25,908 nucleotides of DNA from an uncultured Actinomycetes bacterium (GCA_903921405.1 CAIXPV010000176.1:1-25908), one strand, 5' to 3'. Positions 1 to 7,619 are shown, numbered from the stretch's first letter. Program-made: numbers and translations. Notes: generated from the letters alone by a model not told the origin.

Positions 1-363
1 CCACAAACTGATTCTTGGACTGCCAGACAAGTAGTTCACCATGTTGCAGATAGTGAAGCCCAGTCTTATGCCAGGTTGCGCCGGCTAATTGCTGAACCGG
101 GGACTGTAATCCAGGGTTATGACGAAGCGGTGTGGGGTGAAAATCAAACTCTGGGATATGACGTGGTTCCGATTGAGAAATCGCTAGCTGTATTTGTAGC
201 AGTTCGAGCCTCATCACTTGAAATACTAAAAAGACTTACCGAGAGTCAGCTTCAAAACTCTGGGACCCATAGTGAATCTGGCGAATACACAATAAATACT
301 TGGCTAGAAACCTATATTAACCATCCGCTTGAGCATGCCCAGCAGATCCGTTCGAGCCTATAG
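1..363 (+). CDS. DinB-superfamily protein (YfiT/BstA-like), 5' truncated
   Basis: The frame is open from base 1, so the gene starts outside the window and 120 residues remain. The visible start, W-T-A-R-Q-V-V-H-H-V-A-D-S-E followed by R-L-R-x-L-I, matches the start of the DinB_2/YfiT fold, where the His of the H-H-x-A-D segment is a metal ligand. The C-terminal H-P-L-E-H-A-Q-Q-I fits the last helix, which carries further histidine ligands. Members of this four-helix family are metal-dependent and include thiol S-transferases (bacillithiol/mycothiol type) and many of unknown role. The substrate cannot be told from sequence. It is a separate unit, convergent with the minus-strand peptidase that ends at 426. 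An ATG lies further in at 76, but the family's N-terminal motif precedes it, so that is not the real start. Confidence 0.75.
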   Translation, partial: PQTDSWTARQVVHHVADSEAQSYARLRRLIAEPGTVIQGYDEAVWGENQTLGYDVVPIEKSLAVFVAVRASSLEILKRLTESQLQNSGTHSESGEYTINTWLETYINHPLEHAQQIRSSL

Positions 364-377
364 AGCAGTTCTGCTCT
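362..377. repeat. Short inverted repeat at DinB stop codon
   Basis: AGAGCA and TGCTCT flank a GTTC centre, forming a 6-bp-stem hairpin that overlaps the stop codon. It lies between two convergent genes, so it may slow or end transcription. No T-tract follows on either strand, so it is a weak terminator candidate at best. Confidence 0.25.
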
Positions 378-425
378 TAATTACTGATGCACGTTTTAAG
401 GTTTTAGAATGGCTTAAGCCTTTGG

Positions 426-2309
426 TTAGCCAAGTTCAGGAGTAAAGCCAAGCACTTCTCCGTAAAACTTCATCTCTGATTCCATTGAAGAAATGATTGA
501 AGAAGCCTTTCTGAAACCGTGACCCTCGCCTTCGAAGGGATGGTATTCATGCTTGATACCTTTGCTGACACAGACATCTCGAAATGCCTCTGACTGCGCC
601 GGCGGTACAACTTTGTCATCTAGACCTTGGAAAATTATCAGCGGCGAGTTCAATCTGTCGGCGTGAGTTAATGGAGAACGCTCCAGATACAACTCGGCTT
701 CTTCAGGATATTTGCCAATCATAGAATCTAAATACCTGGATTCAAAATCATGAGTATCTGTTGCAAGTGCTGCGCAATCAGCAACTCCATAATAAGAGGC
801 TCCAGCTGCAAAACGATCACTGTTTACCAAAACATTTAGTACGGTAAATCCGCCAGCGGATCCACCACGAATAAGAATCTTATTTTCATCCACGGTTCCG
901 TTAGCAATGAGTGAATCAACCACCGCTATGACATCTTCGCGATCAACGACGCCCCAAGTGCCTCGCAGTAAATTTCGGTACTCGCGTCCATAGCCTGTTG
1001 AGCCTCCATAGTTCACATCTACAACAGGAATACCGCGGGTGGTGAAGTATGAATATTTCATTGACAAGGTTGCCGAGGCATGAGCTGTTGGCCCGCCGTG
1101 AACAACGACCATCAAGGGAGTCTTCTCGGATGGTTCAAAATCTGGATTGTTAGCTGGGTGCAAGATGGCATAGACGTTGCGACCATCTGGCCTCACAGCA
1201 GTAATTTGATGAGGGTGCGAGAAGAATTGAGGATCAATCGGTGAGGCACTTGAAAAGATAGTTGTTGCTTTAAGCGTAGATAGATCTATCTCAGTTAACT
1301 CTGAAATCACGGAGGCGCTGGCGCCAAAGGCATAGGCCTTGCCATTTCCTGCAGAAATAGTTGGATCGAAGCTAGTTAGTTGTGAATCAATATCTGTGCA
1401 GGTTCCAGTTGTAGGATCGACGATTACCAAGGTGCGAGCATCAACTGGTCCTCGTGAGGAAAGAACTCTTCCGTCATCTAGAACTTGAATCGCTCTAAAA
1501 CCTAATAACCACAGGGGGAATCCCCACTCGGATGCGTCATCGATAATTTGGCTTTTCTTACCAGATGCATCGATACTCCAAAGATTCCACCATCCGCTGT
1601 GATCGCTAATATAAAAAAGCTCGCCATTAAATCCCCACTCAGGGCTTAGACATGATTCTTCTAGTCCACCAGCAATAACTCTTGATGAGACGAGTGAACC
1701 ATCCTTGATGTCAGCAACTTTAATCTCTGTTCCATCCCATGGCATTTGTGGGTGCTCCCAGCAGATCCATGACAATGTCGAGTTATCTTTAGAAAGACGC
1801 AGGTGCGAATAGAAATGAGATGCAGAATCCAAAATACGCAAAGAGTCTTCACCAATTGCCACAATGTCGCGTGTCACTTCGCCAGCGCTATGTTTTTCTC
1901 GCACACACCAAATTTCATCCCCCACCGAAATCATCTCGGCATATCGATGAATCTCATCAACCGGTGTTACGGGGGAGAAGACGACAGGCTCGCCACCGCC
2001 TGTGGTCACATAGATTTTTTGATCGCTTTTATTTATAAAATACAAATAATTCTTGCCATCGCGAACAACACCTAGCCAACTCAACCCGCCATATTCATGG
2101 ACTTGAGTTGATGCATTCCACGGCCTTGCAAGAAGATCACCATGGTGGCGACTCACAACAAGTGTTCGACCTTCCTCAGAGGGACGCATCTCATCCCACC
2201 ACAGATCATCGCCAACAACTTGTGACCACATATTCTTATTACTGGCCGAAGCCAACATCTGCGCAGTTAGTGGTGATGGCCAGGATCCAGGCTTGCGTTG
2301 TGATTTCAT
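426..2309 (-). CDS. S9-family prolyl oligopeptidase / acylaminoacyl-peptidase-like
   Basis: A 627-residue serine peptidase of the prolyl-oligopeptidase clan. The N-terminal ~380 residues read as repeated beta-strand blades (for example L-F-Y-I-S-D-H-S-G-W-W-N-L near residue 235), the propeller that limits access to peptides. The C-terminal alpha/beta-hydrolase domain holds the oxyanion H-G-G-P and the catalytic triad: Ser484 in G-G-S-A-G-G, Asp565 in G-L-D-D-K-V-V-P, and His597 in G-E-G-H-G-F. There is no signal peptide, so it should cleave small peptides in the cytoplasm. The ATG start is preceded by GGAAG about 9 nt away. It is transcribed divergently from the DUF1801 gene at 2383 across a 73-base gap. 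Length and motifs are typical; the exact peptide preference is unknown. Confidence 0.9.
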   Translation of the reverse strand: MKSQRKPGSWPSPLTAQMLASASNKNMWSQVVGDDLWWDEMRPSEEGRTLVVSRHHGDLLARPWNASTQVHEYGGLSWLGVVRDGKNYLYFINKSDQKIYVTTGGGEPVVFSPVTPVDEIHRYAEMISVGDEIWCVREKHSAGEVTRDIVAIGEDSLRILDSASHFYSHLRLSKDNSTLSWICWEHPQMPWDGTEIKVADIKDGSLVSSRVIAGGLEESCLSPEWGFNGELFYISDHSGWWNLWSIDASGKKSQIIDDASEWGFPLWLLGFRAIQVLDDGRVLSSRGPVDARTLVIVDPTTGTCTDIDSQLTSFDPTISAGNGKAYAFGASASVISELTEIDLSTLKATTIFSSASPIDPQFFSHPHQITAVRPDGRNVYAILHPANNPDFEPSEKTPLMVVVHGGPTAHASATLSMKYSYFTTRGIPVVDVNYGGSTGYGREYRNLLRGTWGVVDREDVIAVVDSLIANGTVDENKILIRGGSAGGFTVLNVLVNSDRFAAGASYYGVADCAALATDTHDFESRYLDSMIGKYPEEAELYLERSPLTHADRLNSPLIIFQGLDDKVVPPAQSEAFRDVCVSKGIKHEYHPFEGEGHGFRKASSIISSMESEMKFYGEVLGFTPELG

Positions 2310-2370
2310 CAGGCAAGGCTTCCAGCCAATGTCACAATGTGCAAGCGACTATTGCCCTAGGTGAGGCTTG

Positions 2371-2376
2371 TATATT
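2371..2376 (+). promoter_or_regulatory. Leaderless-type -10 box (TATATT)
   Basis: TATATT ends 6 nt before the ATG at 2383, so transcription would start at or next to the start codon. No Shine-Dalgarno sequence precedes the ATG, and no good -35 box is visible. The same geometry recurs at several other genes in the window. Confidence 0.6.
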
Positions 2377-2382
2377 TTGGCT

Positions 2383-2958
2383 ATGACTACAGCTCAGGTG
2401 ACGGCGCACTTGCGTAAGTTCGCGCCCGAACAGAGGAAGATTTTGGCCCTATTGCGGGACCAGATTGCGTCCGAGCTGCCAACTGCGAAGCAAGTTATGA
2501 AGTATGGAGTGCCAACATTTCTGATTGAAGGTGTTCCGATTATTGGTTTTGATGGTTTCAAAAACCACAACAGTATTTTTCCGTACAGTGGATCTTTTAA
2601 TGAAAGGCTAGAAAGTGATTTGGATAAGTATGTACAAACGAAAGGCTCGATTCACTTCGAGTTAGAGAAAGCTTTTCCTAAGCCTTTACTGAAAAAGATT
2701 CTCAAAGAGAGAATTACTCAGATAAACGCTGTGTATCCTAAGAAAAATGGGGAGTATCTCGAGTTCTATTCAGATGGAGTTTTGAAAGCCACAGGAAGAT
2801 ACAAAGCGGAAAAACTTCACGGGGACTGGAAATGGTTTCGCAAGACTGGTGTAATCATGCGATCAGGCAGCTTTAAGAGCGGTGAGCAAGTGGGAACCTG
2901 GATTACATATGATGTAAAAGGTAAGGTCTATAAAAGAACCCTAATATCTAACTTGTGA
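2383..2958 (+). CDS. DUF1801-domain protein with C-terminal MORN-like repeats
   Basis: A 191-residue protein. Residues ~1-115 fit the DUF1801 (YdhG-like) fold: an N-terminal helical part with P-E-Q-R-K-I-L-A-L-L, then M-K-Y-G-V-P-T-F and G-F-K-N-H-N-S-I-F-P-Y-S-G. Residues ~120-185 form repeats of the G-x-W-x-x-Y-x-x-G type (G-E-Y-L-E-F-Y-S-D-G-V, G-D-W-K-W-F-R-K-T-G-V, G-T-W-I-T-Y-D-V-K-G), like MORN or YwqK antitoxin-type repeats. Neither part has an established enzymatic role. ATG 2383 is preferred over an in-frame TTG at 2368 because the TATATT box would fall inside the longer version and the family start aligns with M-T-T-A-Q-V. The promoter region is shared with the divergent S9 peptidase gene. 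Confidence 0.75.
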   Translation: MTTAQVTAHLRKFAPEQRKILALLRDQIASELPTAKQVMKYGVPTFLIEGVPIIGFDGFKNHNSIFPYSGSFNERLESDLDKYVQTKGSIHFELEKAFPKPLLKKILKERITQINAVYPKKNGEYLEFYSDGVLKATGRYKAEKLHGDWKWFRKTGVIMRSGSFKSGEQVGTWITYDVKGKVYKRTLISNL

Positions 2959-2970
2959 GACTTTGTAGGT

Positions 2971-2976
2971 TAAACT
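2971..2976 (+). promoter_or_regulatory. Leaderless-type -10 box (TAAACT)
   Basis: TAAACT lies exactly 6 nt before the ATG at 2983, and no ribosome-binding site is present. An overlapping TAGGTT at 2966-2971 is a second possible box. Confidence 0.6.
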
Positions 2977-2982
2977 CACAGA

Positions 2983-3324
2983 ATGATTGAACTTCCTGCA
3001 TGCCCAGAGTGTAAATCAGAGTTTTCCTATGAAATGGGCGAACTTCTTGTATGTCCAGAATGTGCACACGAGTGGAATCCTTCTGATGTTGAAGTCGAGA
3101 AGGCCCGTGTCATTAAAGATGCTTCAGGAAATATCTTGGCCGATGGTGATGACGTAACAATTATTAAAGATATGAAGGTCAAAGGAAGCTCAAATACATT
3201 AAAGGTTGGAACAAAGGTCCGAGGGATACGCCTTGTAGATGGCCCAGGAGATCATGACATAGAGGCGAAAGTTGATGGATTTGGCCCAATGAATCTGAAA
3301 TCAAGCATTGTAAAAAAAGCTTAA
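2983..3324 (+). CDS. phnA: PhnA/YjdM-family zinc-ribbon protein
   Basis: A 113-residue protein matching the PhnA (YjdM) family at full length. The N-terminal zinc ribbon uses Cys7, Cys10, Cys24 and Cys27 (C-P-E-C and C-P-E-C). The C-terminal domain holds the family signature D-x-x-G-N-x-L-x-D-G-D-x-V and I-K-D-x-K-V-K-G-S, a small SH3-like beta barrel. Despite its name, the family is not clearly tied to phosphonate use, and no phn genes lie nearby, so its cellular role stays open. It is a single gene driven by its own leaderless-type box, with 24 bases between it and the preceding stop codon. Confidence 0.9.
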   Translation: MIELPACPECKSEFSYEMGELLVCPECAHEWNPSDVEVEKARVIKDASGNILADGDDVTIIKDMKVKGSSNTLKVGTKVRGIRLVDGPGDHDIEAKVDGFGPMNLKSSIVKKA

Positions 3325-3410
3325 AAGCATTTTATTCATCGATTTGCACTTTCATATGGTCGGTAAGTTTTTCGATAGTCCTGACGTATTTCCATGAGGT
3401 TTTCCAATTC

Positions 3411-3572
3411 ATGCCAAAAATAACAACTCCCGTTAGTCTTGGTGTCATCGGCAGTATCATTACTATTTCAACGATTGCCAGCATCATCAAATCTCGATCT
3501 GATTCAACAGCTAGAGCACATGCAGGACGAATCACGGGAGGTAAGGTGGATGAGGAAGAAGTTAGCAAGTAG
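3411..3572 (+). CDS. Small single-helix membrane protein (53 aa)
   Basis: A short gene of 53 codons from ATG 3411 to TAG 3570-3572. The protein has a hydrophobic segment (residues ~7-24, V-S-L-G-V-I-G-S-I-I-T-I-S-T-I-A-S-I), then a basic stretch (K-S-R) and an acidic tail (D-E-E-E). This is a typical one-pass membrane or peptide-like protein. GAGG at 3395-3398 is a weak ribosome site about 12 nt upstream. Its last 23 bases overlap the start of the PGPGW gene in another frame, which suggests translational coupling. The frame stays open further upstream but has no ATG, GTG or TTG there. No family recognised. An antisense frame (3332-3589) is the competing reading and has no ribosome site that I can see. 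Confidence 0.5.
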   Translation: MPKITTPVSLGVIGSIITISTIASIIKSRSDSTARAHAGRITGGKVDEEEVSK

Positions 3573-3807
3573 TTGGGCACTCCTGCCATCGACGCTTCGA
3601 AAGATGATTGTCTTAGTCATTGGCTCTACCTTCATAATCGTAGGGCTCCTATTAATTGTTCTACCAGGGCCATTCACGATGCCCCTGGTAATTGCGGGTT
3701 TAGTTCTATTAGCAGTTGAGTTCACATGGGCAGAGACACTCCTCGTTCGAGTTAAACATCATGGGGCGCAGATCGTTGCTCGTGCAAAATTGAAAAAGCG
3801 CGGATAG
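3550..3807 (+). CDS. PGPGW-family transmembrane protein
   Basis: An 85-residue membrane protein with two hydrophobic helices, ~residues 16-36 (V-L-V-I-G-S-T-F-I-I-V-G-L-L-L-I-V-L) and ~40-58 (M-P-L-V-I-A-G-L-V-L-L-A-V-E-F). They are joined by P-G-P-F, a variant of the P-G-P-G-W turn that names the family. The C-terminus is basic (A-R-A-K-L-K-K-R-G). Function in the family is unknown. ATG 3550 is chosen because GGGAGG at 3536-3541 sits 8 nt upstream, a good ribosome site. The longer frame starting at 3439 would have a non-membrane leader and no such site. The gene overlaps the small membrane protein upstream, so both are probably made from one transcript. Confidence 0.7.
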   Translation: MRKKLASSWALLPSTLRKMIVLVIGSTFIIVGLLLIVLPGPFTMPLVIAGLVLLAVEFTWAETLLVRVKHHGAQIVARAKLKKRG

Positions 3808-3810
3808 AGT
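3805..3810 (+). promoter_or_regulatory. Leaderless-type -10 box (TAGAGT)
   Basis: TAGAGT starts on the stop codon of the PGPGW gene and ends 6 nt before the ATG at 3817. No ribosome-binding site is visible for the downstream gene. Confidence 0.55.
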
Positions 3811-3816
3811 TAGCCA

Positions 3817-4686
3817 ATGGCCTTAAAGCTCACGATGTTAGATGGCGGGCTTTCTACGGCCTTGGAACAGCTCGGCAATTCTCTGAATACTTCATTGTGG
3901 TCAGGGGAGTTGCTTAAAAGTCACCCAGATCAAATCAGAGCAGCCCACAAAATGTTTGCCGATGCCGGTGCGCAGATATTAATAACGAGTTCTTATCAAG
4001 TTACGTACCCAGGATGTGCATCTCTTGGGTGGAGCCATGAAGAAGTTACTTCAGCCTTAATTGCATCCAGCGAGCTGGCACGATTTCCTTCAGTCAAGGT
4101 TGCAGCATCTATTGGTCCCTATGGGGCATATCTTGCAGATGGCTCTGAATACAGGGGTAACTACGGACTTACTGTAGATGAGCTAAAGGATTTTCATCGT
4201 GAAAGATTACTCACACTGATATCGACCAAACCAGATTTCTTAGCTTTTGAAACTATTCCTGAACTCAACGAGGCTCGTGCATATATTGAGCTGATGGCAG
4301 AAAACAAATCCGATATTCCTTATTGGTTGAGTTTTTCTTGTAAATCAGAGAGTGAAATTTGTTCAGGGGAGAGCTTTGCGGACGCAGTTAAATTAGTGAG
4401 CACCACATCAACGGCATATGCCGTGGGAATCAATTGCACTGCTCCTCATTTGGTAGCTTCATTGTTAGCCAGTGCAGATTCGAGTATTCCATTTATTGTG
4501 TATCCAAACTCAGGTCGCGTGTGGGATGCAGATGCAAAGAGTTGGCATGGATCTGCCGATCATGGATTCGATGCCACGATGGTTAACGCATGGCAACAAT
4601 GTGGTGCAACCATCATCGGTGGGTGTTGTGGAGTCGGGCCTAGTGAGATCTCCCATTTAGTTGAACTTTCAACTAAATTAGACTAG
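3817..4686 (+). CDS. mmuM: Homocysteine S-methyltransferase
   Basis: A 289-residue enzyme of the MmuM/BHMT-like family. It makes methionine by moving a methyl group from S-methylmethionine (or S-adenosylmethionine) to homocysteine in the cytoplasm. The N-terminal L-D-G-G-L-S-T-A-L-E is the typical start of the barrel. E-T-I-P-E at 145-149 fits the substrate pocket. The zinc site is complete, with Cys207 in G-I-N-C-T-A-P and Cys270-Cys271 in G-G-C-C-G-V-G-P. No S-methylmethionine permease is adjacent, so the methyl donor is not certain. Its 3' end contains a 24-bp near-perfect palindrome that overlaps the predicted -35 box of yceI. Confidence 0.93.
   Translation: MALKLTMLDGGLSTALEQLGNSLNTSLWSGELLKSHPDQIRAAHKMFADAGAQILITSSYQVTYPGCASLGWSHEEVTSALIASSELARFPSVKVAASIGPYGAYLADGSEYRGNYGLTVDELKDFHRERLLTLISTKPDFLAFETIPELNEARAYIELMAENKSDIPYWLSFSCKSESEICSGESFADAVKLVSTTSTAYAVGINCTAPHLVASLLASADSSIPFIVYPNSGRVWDADAKSWHGSADHGFDATMVNAWQQCGATIIGGCCGVGPSEISHLVELSTKLD
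4655..4678. promoter_or_regulatory. Perfect inverted repeat, likely operator for yceI
   Basis: Arms ATTTAGTTGAA and TTCAACTAAAT (11 bp each, perfect) flank a 2-base CT centre. The site lies in the last codons of mmuM and covers the predicted yceI -35 box. Size and symmetry suit a dimeric winged-helix repressor. GTTGA/TCAAC half-sites are known for MarR-family proteins such as MexR, though with different spacing. No such regulator is encoded in the window. A terminator is less likely because no T-tract follows. Confidence 0.5.
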
Positions 4687-4689
4687 GCT
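4661..4689 (+). promoter_or_regulatory. Predicted yceI promoter
   Basis: TTGAAC at 4661-4666 and TAGGCT at 4684-4689 are separated by 17 bases. This gives a start near 4696 and a leader of about 43 nt carrying AAGGAA at 4728-4733. The same -10 hexamer and spacing occur upstream of the ABC exporter at 20439. Confidence 0.45.
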
Positions 4690-4738
4690 CCGCAAGTACC
4701 GTAAAAGCGGTTCTCCACCTTCAATTTAAGGAAATTAC

Positions 4739-5281
4739 ATGTCTGTTTTGTCATCTTTACCAGCAGGAAGCTTTGCAATCGACGCCTCACATAGCCGCGT
4801 GGGCTTTAGCGCCCGCCATGCAATGGTCACAAAGGTTCGTGGTTCATTCAACGATTTCGCTGGATCAGCCGTTGTAGCAGATGGAGCCGCAACTATCTCA
4901 ATCGAAATTAATGCTGCCTCAATCGATACTCGCAGCCCAGACCGCGATGGTCACTTGCAGTCTGCAGATTTCTTTGATGTTGCAAACTTTCCAAAGGTAA
5001 CATTTGCATCAACCTCAGTAAAAGACGCAGGATCAGACAAGCTTGTTGCAGAAGGAAATCTAACAATCAAAGATGTAACTAAGCCAATCACAATTGAATT
5101 CGATTACGAAGGCACTGCAACAGATCCATATGGAAATGCTCGCTTTGGCTTCGAAGGCACATCAGAGATCAACCGTAAGGATTTCGGTCTTGTGTGGAAC
5201 GCTGCGCTAGAAACTGGTGGAGTAATCGTTTCAGATACCATCAAGCTTGAGTTTGAAATCTCAGCTATCGCATCAAAGTAA
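4739..5281 (+). CDS. yceI: YceI-family lipocalin-like protein
   Basis: A 180-residue protein matching the YceI family over its full length: F-A-I-D-A-S-H-S-R-V-G-F-S-A-R-H near residue 12, I-D-T-R-S-P-D-R-D-G-H-L near 62, the F-P-K-V-T-F-A-S strand near 84, and the D-F-G-L-V-W-N-A-x-L-E-T-G-G-V-x-V-S-D strand near 147. The fold is a beta barrel that binds isoprenoid-type lipids in characterised members. There is no signal peptide, as is common for actinobacterial versions, so it is likely cytoplasmic. The start is well set by AAGGAA 5 nt upstream. It is a single gene with its own promoter and a palindromic operator candidate, and it ends at a strong terminator. Confidence 0.93.
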   Translation: MSVLSSLPAGSFAIDASHSRVGFSARHAMVTKVRGSFNDFAGSAVVADGAATISIEINAASIDTRSPDRDGHLQSADFFDVANFPKVTFASTSVKDAGSDKLVAEGNLTIKDVTKPITIEFDYEGTATDPYGNARFGFEGTSEINRKDFGLVWNAALETGGVIVSDTIKLEFEISAIASK

Positions 5282-5292
5282 AAAAGCTTTAC

Positions 5293-5328
5293 AAAAAAGG
5301 CCTCCTGAGAAATCGGGGGGTCTTTTTT
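5293..5328. terminator. Bidirectional rho-independent terminator
   Basis: A run of six A, then a G+C-rich stem (GGCCTCC pairing with GGGGGGTC through two G-T pairs) around a ~9-base loop, then six T. The A- and T-tracts let it act on both strands. It sits between the convergent yceI and MFS genes. Confidence 0.88.
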
Positions 5329-5346
5329 GTTGATAAAATCAAAATG

Positions 5347-6846
5347 CTAATCAACTTCATGCGTTTTCTTAGGCGCGAAGATAAAGATAGTCAGAGCTGC
5401 CGCAAAGGCAACGACCATAATCATCTGCATACTCAGCGCCGTGCCATGTCTGAACGATTCGAAGGCCTTCTCCTTAAGAAGTGCGAACTGAGTTTCCATG
5501 CCAGACGGAGCTTGAACGCTCGTAAATGCAATTGAATGAGAAACTTTTTCAGCTAACTCGGCTGGAAGCTGTTTGACTGATTCAGCCATCCCGCTTCGAT
5601 AGGTAGAGTTTAAAATTGCACCAACGAGTGCTATACCCAATGCAGATCCAAGCTCACGCGCAACATCATTGACTGCCGATGCAACGCCCTGTTTTTCTGC
5701 TGGCAGAGAGTTAGTGATTGCAGTCGTTGCAGGGGTTGAGGCTAGGGCCATTCCAAAGGCAAATAGTGCGAGTCCACTCCAAAAGTGAACGTATGAGAAA
5801 GTCAGTGGCATAGTGCTAAAGACGTACATTCCGATACCAAGAAAAGTAAGTCCAAAGGAGCCAAGGTATTTTTGTGGAATTGTTTTACTTAATATCCCCG
5901 CAACCCGTGACATCGGTAAAACAATCAGTGGGACGAGTAATAACTTGAGAACTGCCTGCCATGGCGTAAATCCATAGACGAACTGTAAGAACTGTAGCCC
6001 AACAAAGATAAAGCCAAACTGTCCAAAGAACTGCAGCATGATTGATAGTGCACCCATAGAAAAGCCTCGGTTAGCGAAAAGGCGAGGATCGAGCAGGGGC
6101 GCATCTTTACTTAACTCAACACGAATAAATGTTGGAAGTGCGATAGCAGTCACCGCAAAGCCCGCCATAGCATGTGCTGAACTCCAGCCAAGTTCGGCGC
6201 CCTCAATAATTGCATAAACCAATCCACCTACTAAGGCGATTGAAATAAGTCCGCCTGCAACATCGAGCTTCTTTCCGGTCGTATCGACGGAGTTTGGAAC
6301 AACGGTAAGTGCTCCTAGAAGTCCAAGCAGTGCCAGCGTTATATTCAAAGCAAAGAATGAATGCCATGAGTAATAACGCATTAAAAAGGCGCTACCAAAG
6401 AGACCGATAAATGCGCCTCCACCTGCAACACCAACCCAAACTCCCACGGCACGCGAGCGATCTTCTGGTGGGAAGGAAGTAGTAATCACTGAGAGCGTGG
6501 ATGGCATGATGAACGCTGCACCAATGCCCATGACAGCGCGCAAGATAATGAGATGTCCGACGCTGTCAACGAAAAGTCCATATGTTGCAACTACGAGATA
6601 GACCAACAGACCAAAGACCAAACCATTCTTGCGGCCAAATCGATCTGAGAGTGCGCCTGAAATAAGTAGAAGTCCAGCAAAGACCACGGTGTAGGCATCC
6701 ACAATCCACGTCAACTGAGTTTGTGTTGCACCTAAGTCTCGGGCAATCGAGGGAAGTGCGACGTTTAAACCGGCAACTGCCGAAATTACTGTCATAAGAC
6801 TGAGGGCAATTGCCGGCAGCGTTAACGGATGAATCTTTTTAGTCAT
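5347..6846 (-). CDS. MFS exporter, DHA2 (EmrB/QacA-like) family
   Basis: A 499-residue, highly hydrophobic protein, about 14 membrane helices as usual for the DHA2 proton-driven drug exporters. The first helix leads into L-N-V-A-L-P-S-I-A-R-D-L and W-I-V-D-A-Y-T, a strong DHA2 signature. Motif A is G-A-L-S-D-R-F-G-R-K near residue 63, and the motif C region (G-V-A-G-G-G-A-F-I-G) lies near 138-150. The likely role is export of toxic or hydrophobic compounds; the substrate is unknown. It starts 3 nt after the stop codon of the AlkD-like gene, so the two form an operon read from the AlkD promoter. It ends against the terminator at 5293-5328. Confidence 0.9.
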   Translation of the reverse strand: MTKKIHPLTLPAIALSLMTVISAVAGLNVALPSIARDLGATQTQLTWIVDAYTVVFAGLLLISGALSDRFGRKNGLVFGLLVYLVVATYGLFVDSVGHLIILRAVMGIGAAFIMPSTLSVITTSFPPEDRSRAVGVWVGVAGGGAFIGLFGSAFLMRYYSWHSFFALNITLALLGLLGALTVVPNSVDTTGKKLDVAGGLISIALVGGLVYAIIEGAELGWSSAHAMAGFAVTAIALPTFIRVELSKDAPLLDPRLFANRGFSMGALSIMLQFFGQFGFIFVGLQFLQFVYGFTPWQAVLKLLLVPLIVLPMSRVAGILSKTIPQKYLGSFGLTFLGIGMYVFSTMPLTFSYVHFWSGLALFAFGMALASTPATTAITNSLPAEKQGVASAVNDVARELGSALGIALVGAILNSTYRSGMAESVKQLPAELAEKVSHSIAFTSVQAPSGMETQFALLKEKAFESFRHGTALSMQMIMVVAFAAALTIFIFAPKKTHEVD

Positions 6847-6849
6847 GAG

Positions 6850-7572
6850 TCAGACCCTACTTTCCTTTGCGAGCCAACTCTTTCTTTCACGCTCGGGCAG
6901 CCTCTCAATTGAATATCGCAGCATTGTCCGCGGCATTTGGTGGTAATACTCCTGCAAAAAAAGTCTTAGCAGAGATGGGTCTCGCTTACCCATTTCGCGT
7001 AGCGACCAACCCACTGCCTTATGAATAAGATCATGCGAATCTTCAAGGAGTAGCTCTGCAATTGCATACGTTTCGTCTAGTTCACCAGCACTTTGAAAAG
7101 CAAAAGTAAAGATTATTGATAAACGCCGCTCCCATAAGGATTTACTTTTGGCCAGCCTTATGAGCAACTTCAATGGATCTTTTTCTTCAAGAAGAAACTC
7201 CCCGATAGTTGGCGCGGTAACGTCCACCAAATCCCAGTTGTTTATACGCCCTAATCGCATCTGTTTCATATAGAAGGTAAAAATTCGTTTCTTCTCAGCC
7301 CTTGATATCGCCTTCTTGTATTGGTTGACAAGAATTATCAATCCACATAATCGAGCCTCATGAAATACCGATGCAGTGAGTTTCTCAATCTCATCCAGCG
7401 GTAATCCTTGATGACGGGAAGCAACGCTTCTGGTCTGTGGAACCATAACGCCAAGAAAGATATCGCCTTCACCGTACTGTCCAGGCTTTGTTTGAAAAAA
7501 GCGCTGCAACTCAATGGCTTTGCCTGGTTTAGCCAGAATCTTTAACTCTTGTAGCACCCTAACCGCACTCAT
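6850..7572 (-). CDS. alkD: AlkD-like DNA alkylation repair glycosylase
   Basis: A 240-residue all-helical HEAT-repeat protein of the AlkD family, which removes N3- and N7-alkylated purines from DNA. F-L-G-V-M-V-P-Q-T-R (residues ~39-48) is the family's N-terminal mark. N-N-W-D-L-V-D places Trp113 and Asp117 with the same spacing as Trp109 and the catalytic Asp113 of Bacillus cereus AlkD. W-E-R-R at 147-150 and K-A-V-G-W-S-L-R-E with Trp189 fit the other DNA-contacting helices. It leads the pair with the MFS exporter. The ATG is preceded by TACACT with a 6-nt gap and no ribosome site, so the message is probably leaderless. Confidence 0.9.
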   Translation of the reverse strand: MSAVRVLQELKILAKPGKAIELQRFFQTKPGQYGEGDIFLGVMVPQTRSVASRHQGLPLDEIEKLTASVFHEARLCGLIILVNQYKKAISRAEKKRIFTFYMKQMRLGRINNWDLVDVTAPTIGEFLLEEKDPLKLLIRLAKSKSLWERRLSIIFTFAFQSAGELDETYAIAELLLEDSHDLIHKAVGWSLREMGKRDPSLLRLFLQEYYHQMPRTMLRYSIERLPERERKSWLAKESRV

Positions 7573-7578
7573 AATTAC

Positions 7579-7584
7579 AGTGTA
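7579..7584 (-). promoter_or_regulatory. Leaderless-type -10 box (TACACT) for alkD
   Basis: Read on the minus strand, TACACT ends 6 nt before the alkD ATG at 7572. It lies back to back with the plus-strand box at 7620-7625. Confidence 0.55.
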
Positions 7585-7619
7585 TTACGCACGATCAAAT
7601 ATATTCTTGCCTTGTGACG

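Noticed and set aside
411..420. GGCTTAAGCC palindrome between the first two genes
   Set aside because: It is only 10 bases with no loop and no T-tract on either strand, too weak to call a terminator or site.
3332..3589. 85-codon minus-strand frame antisense to the small membrane genes
   Set aside because: It has no visible ribosome site or promoter, covers the SD of the PGPGW gene, and its product shows no family features.
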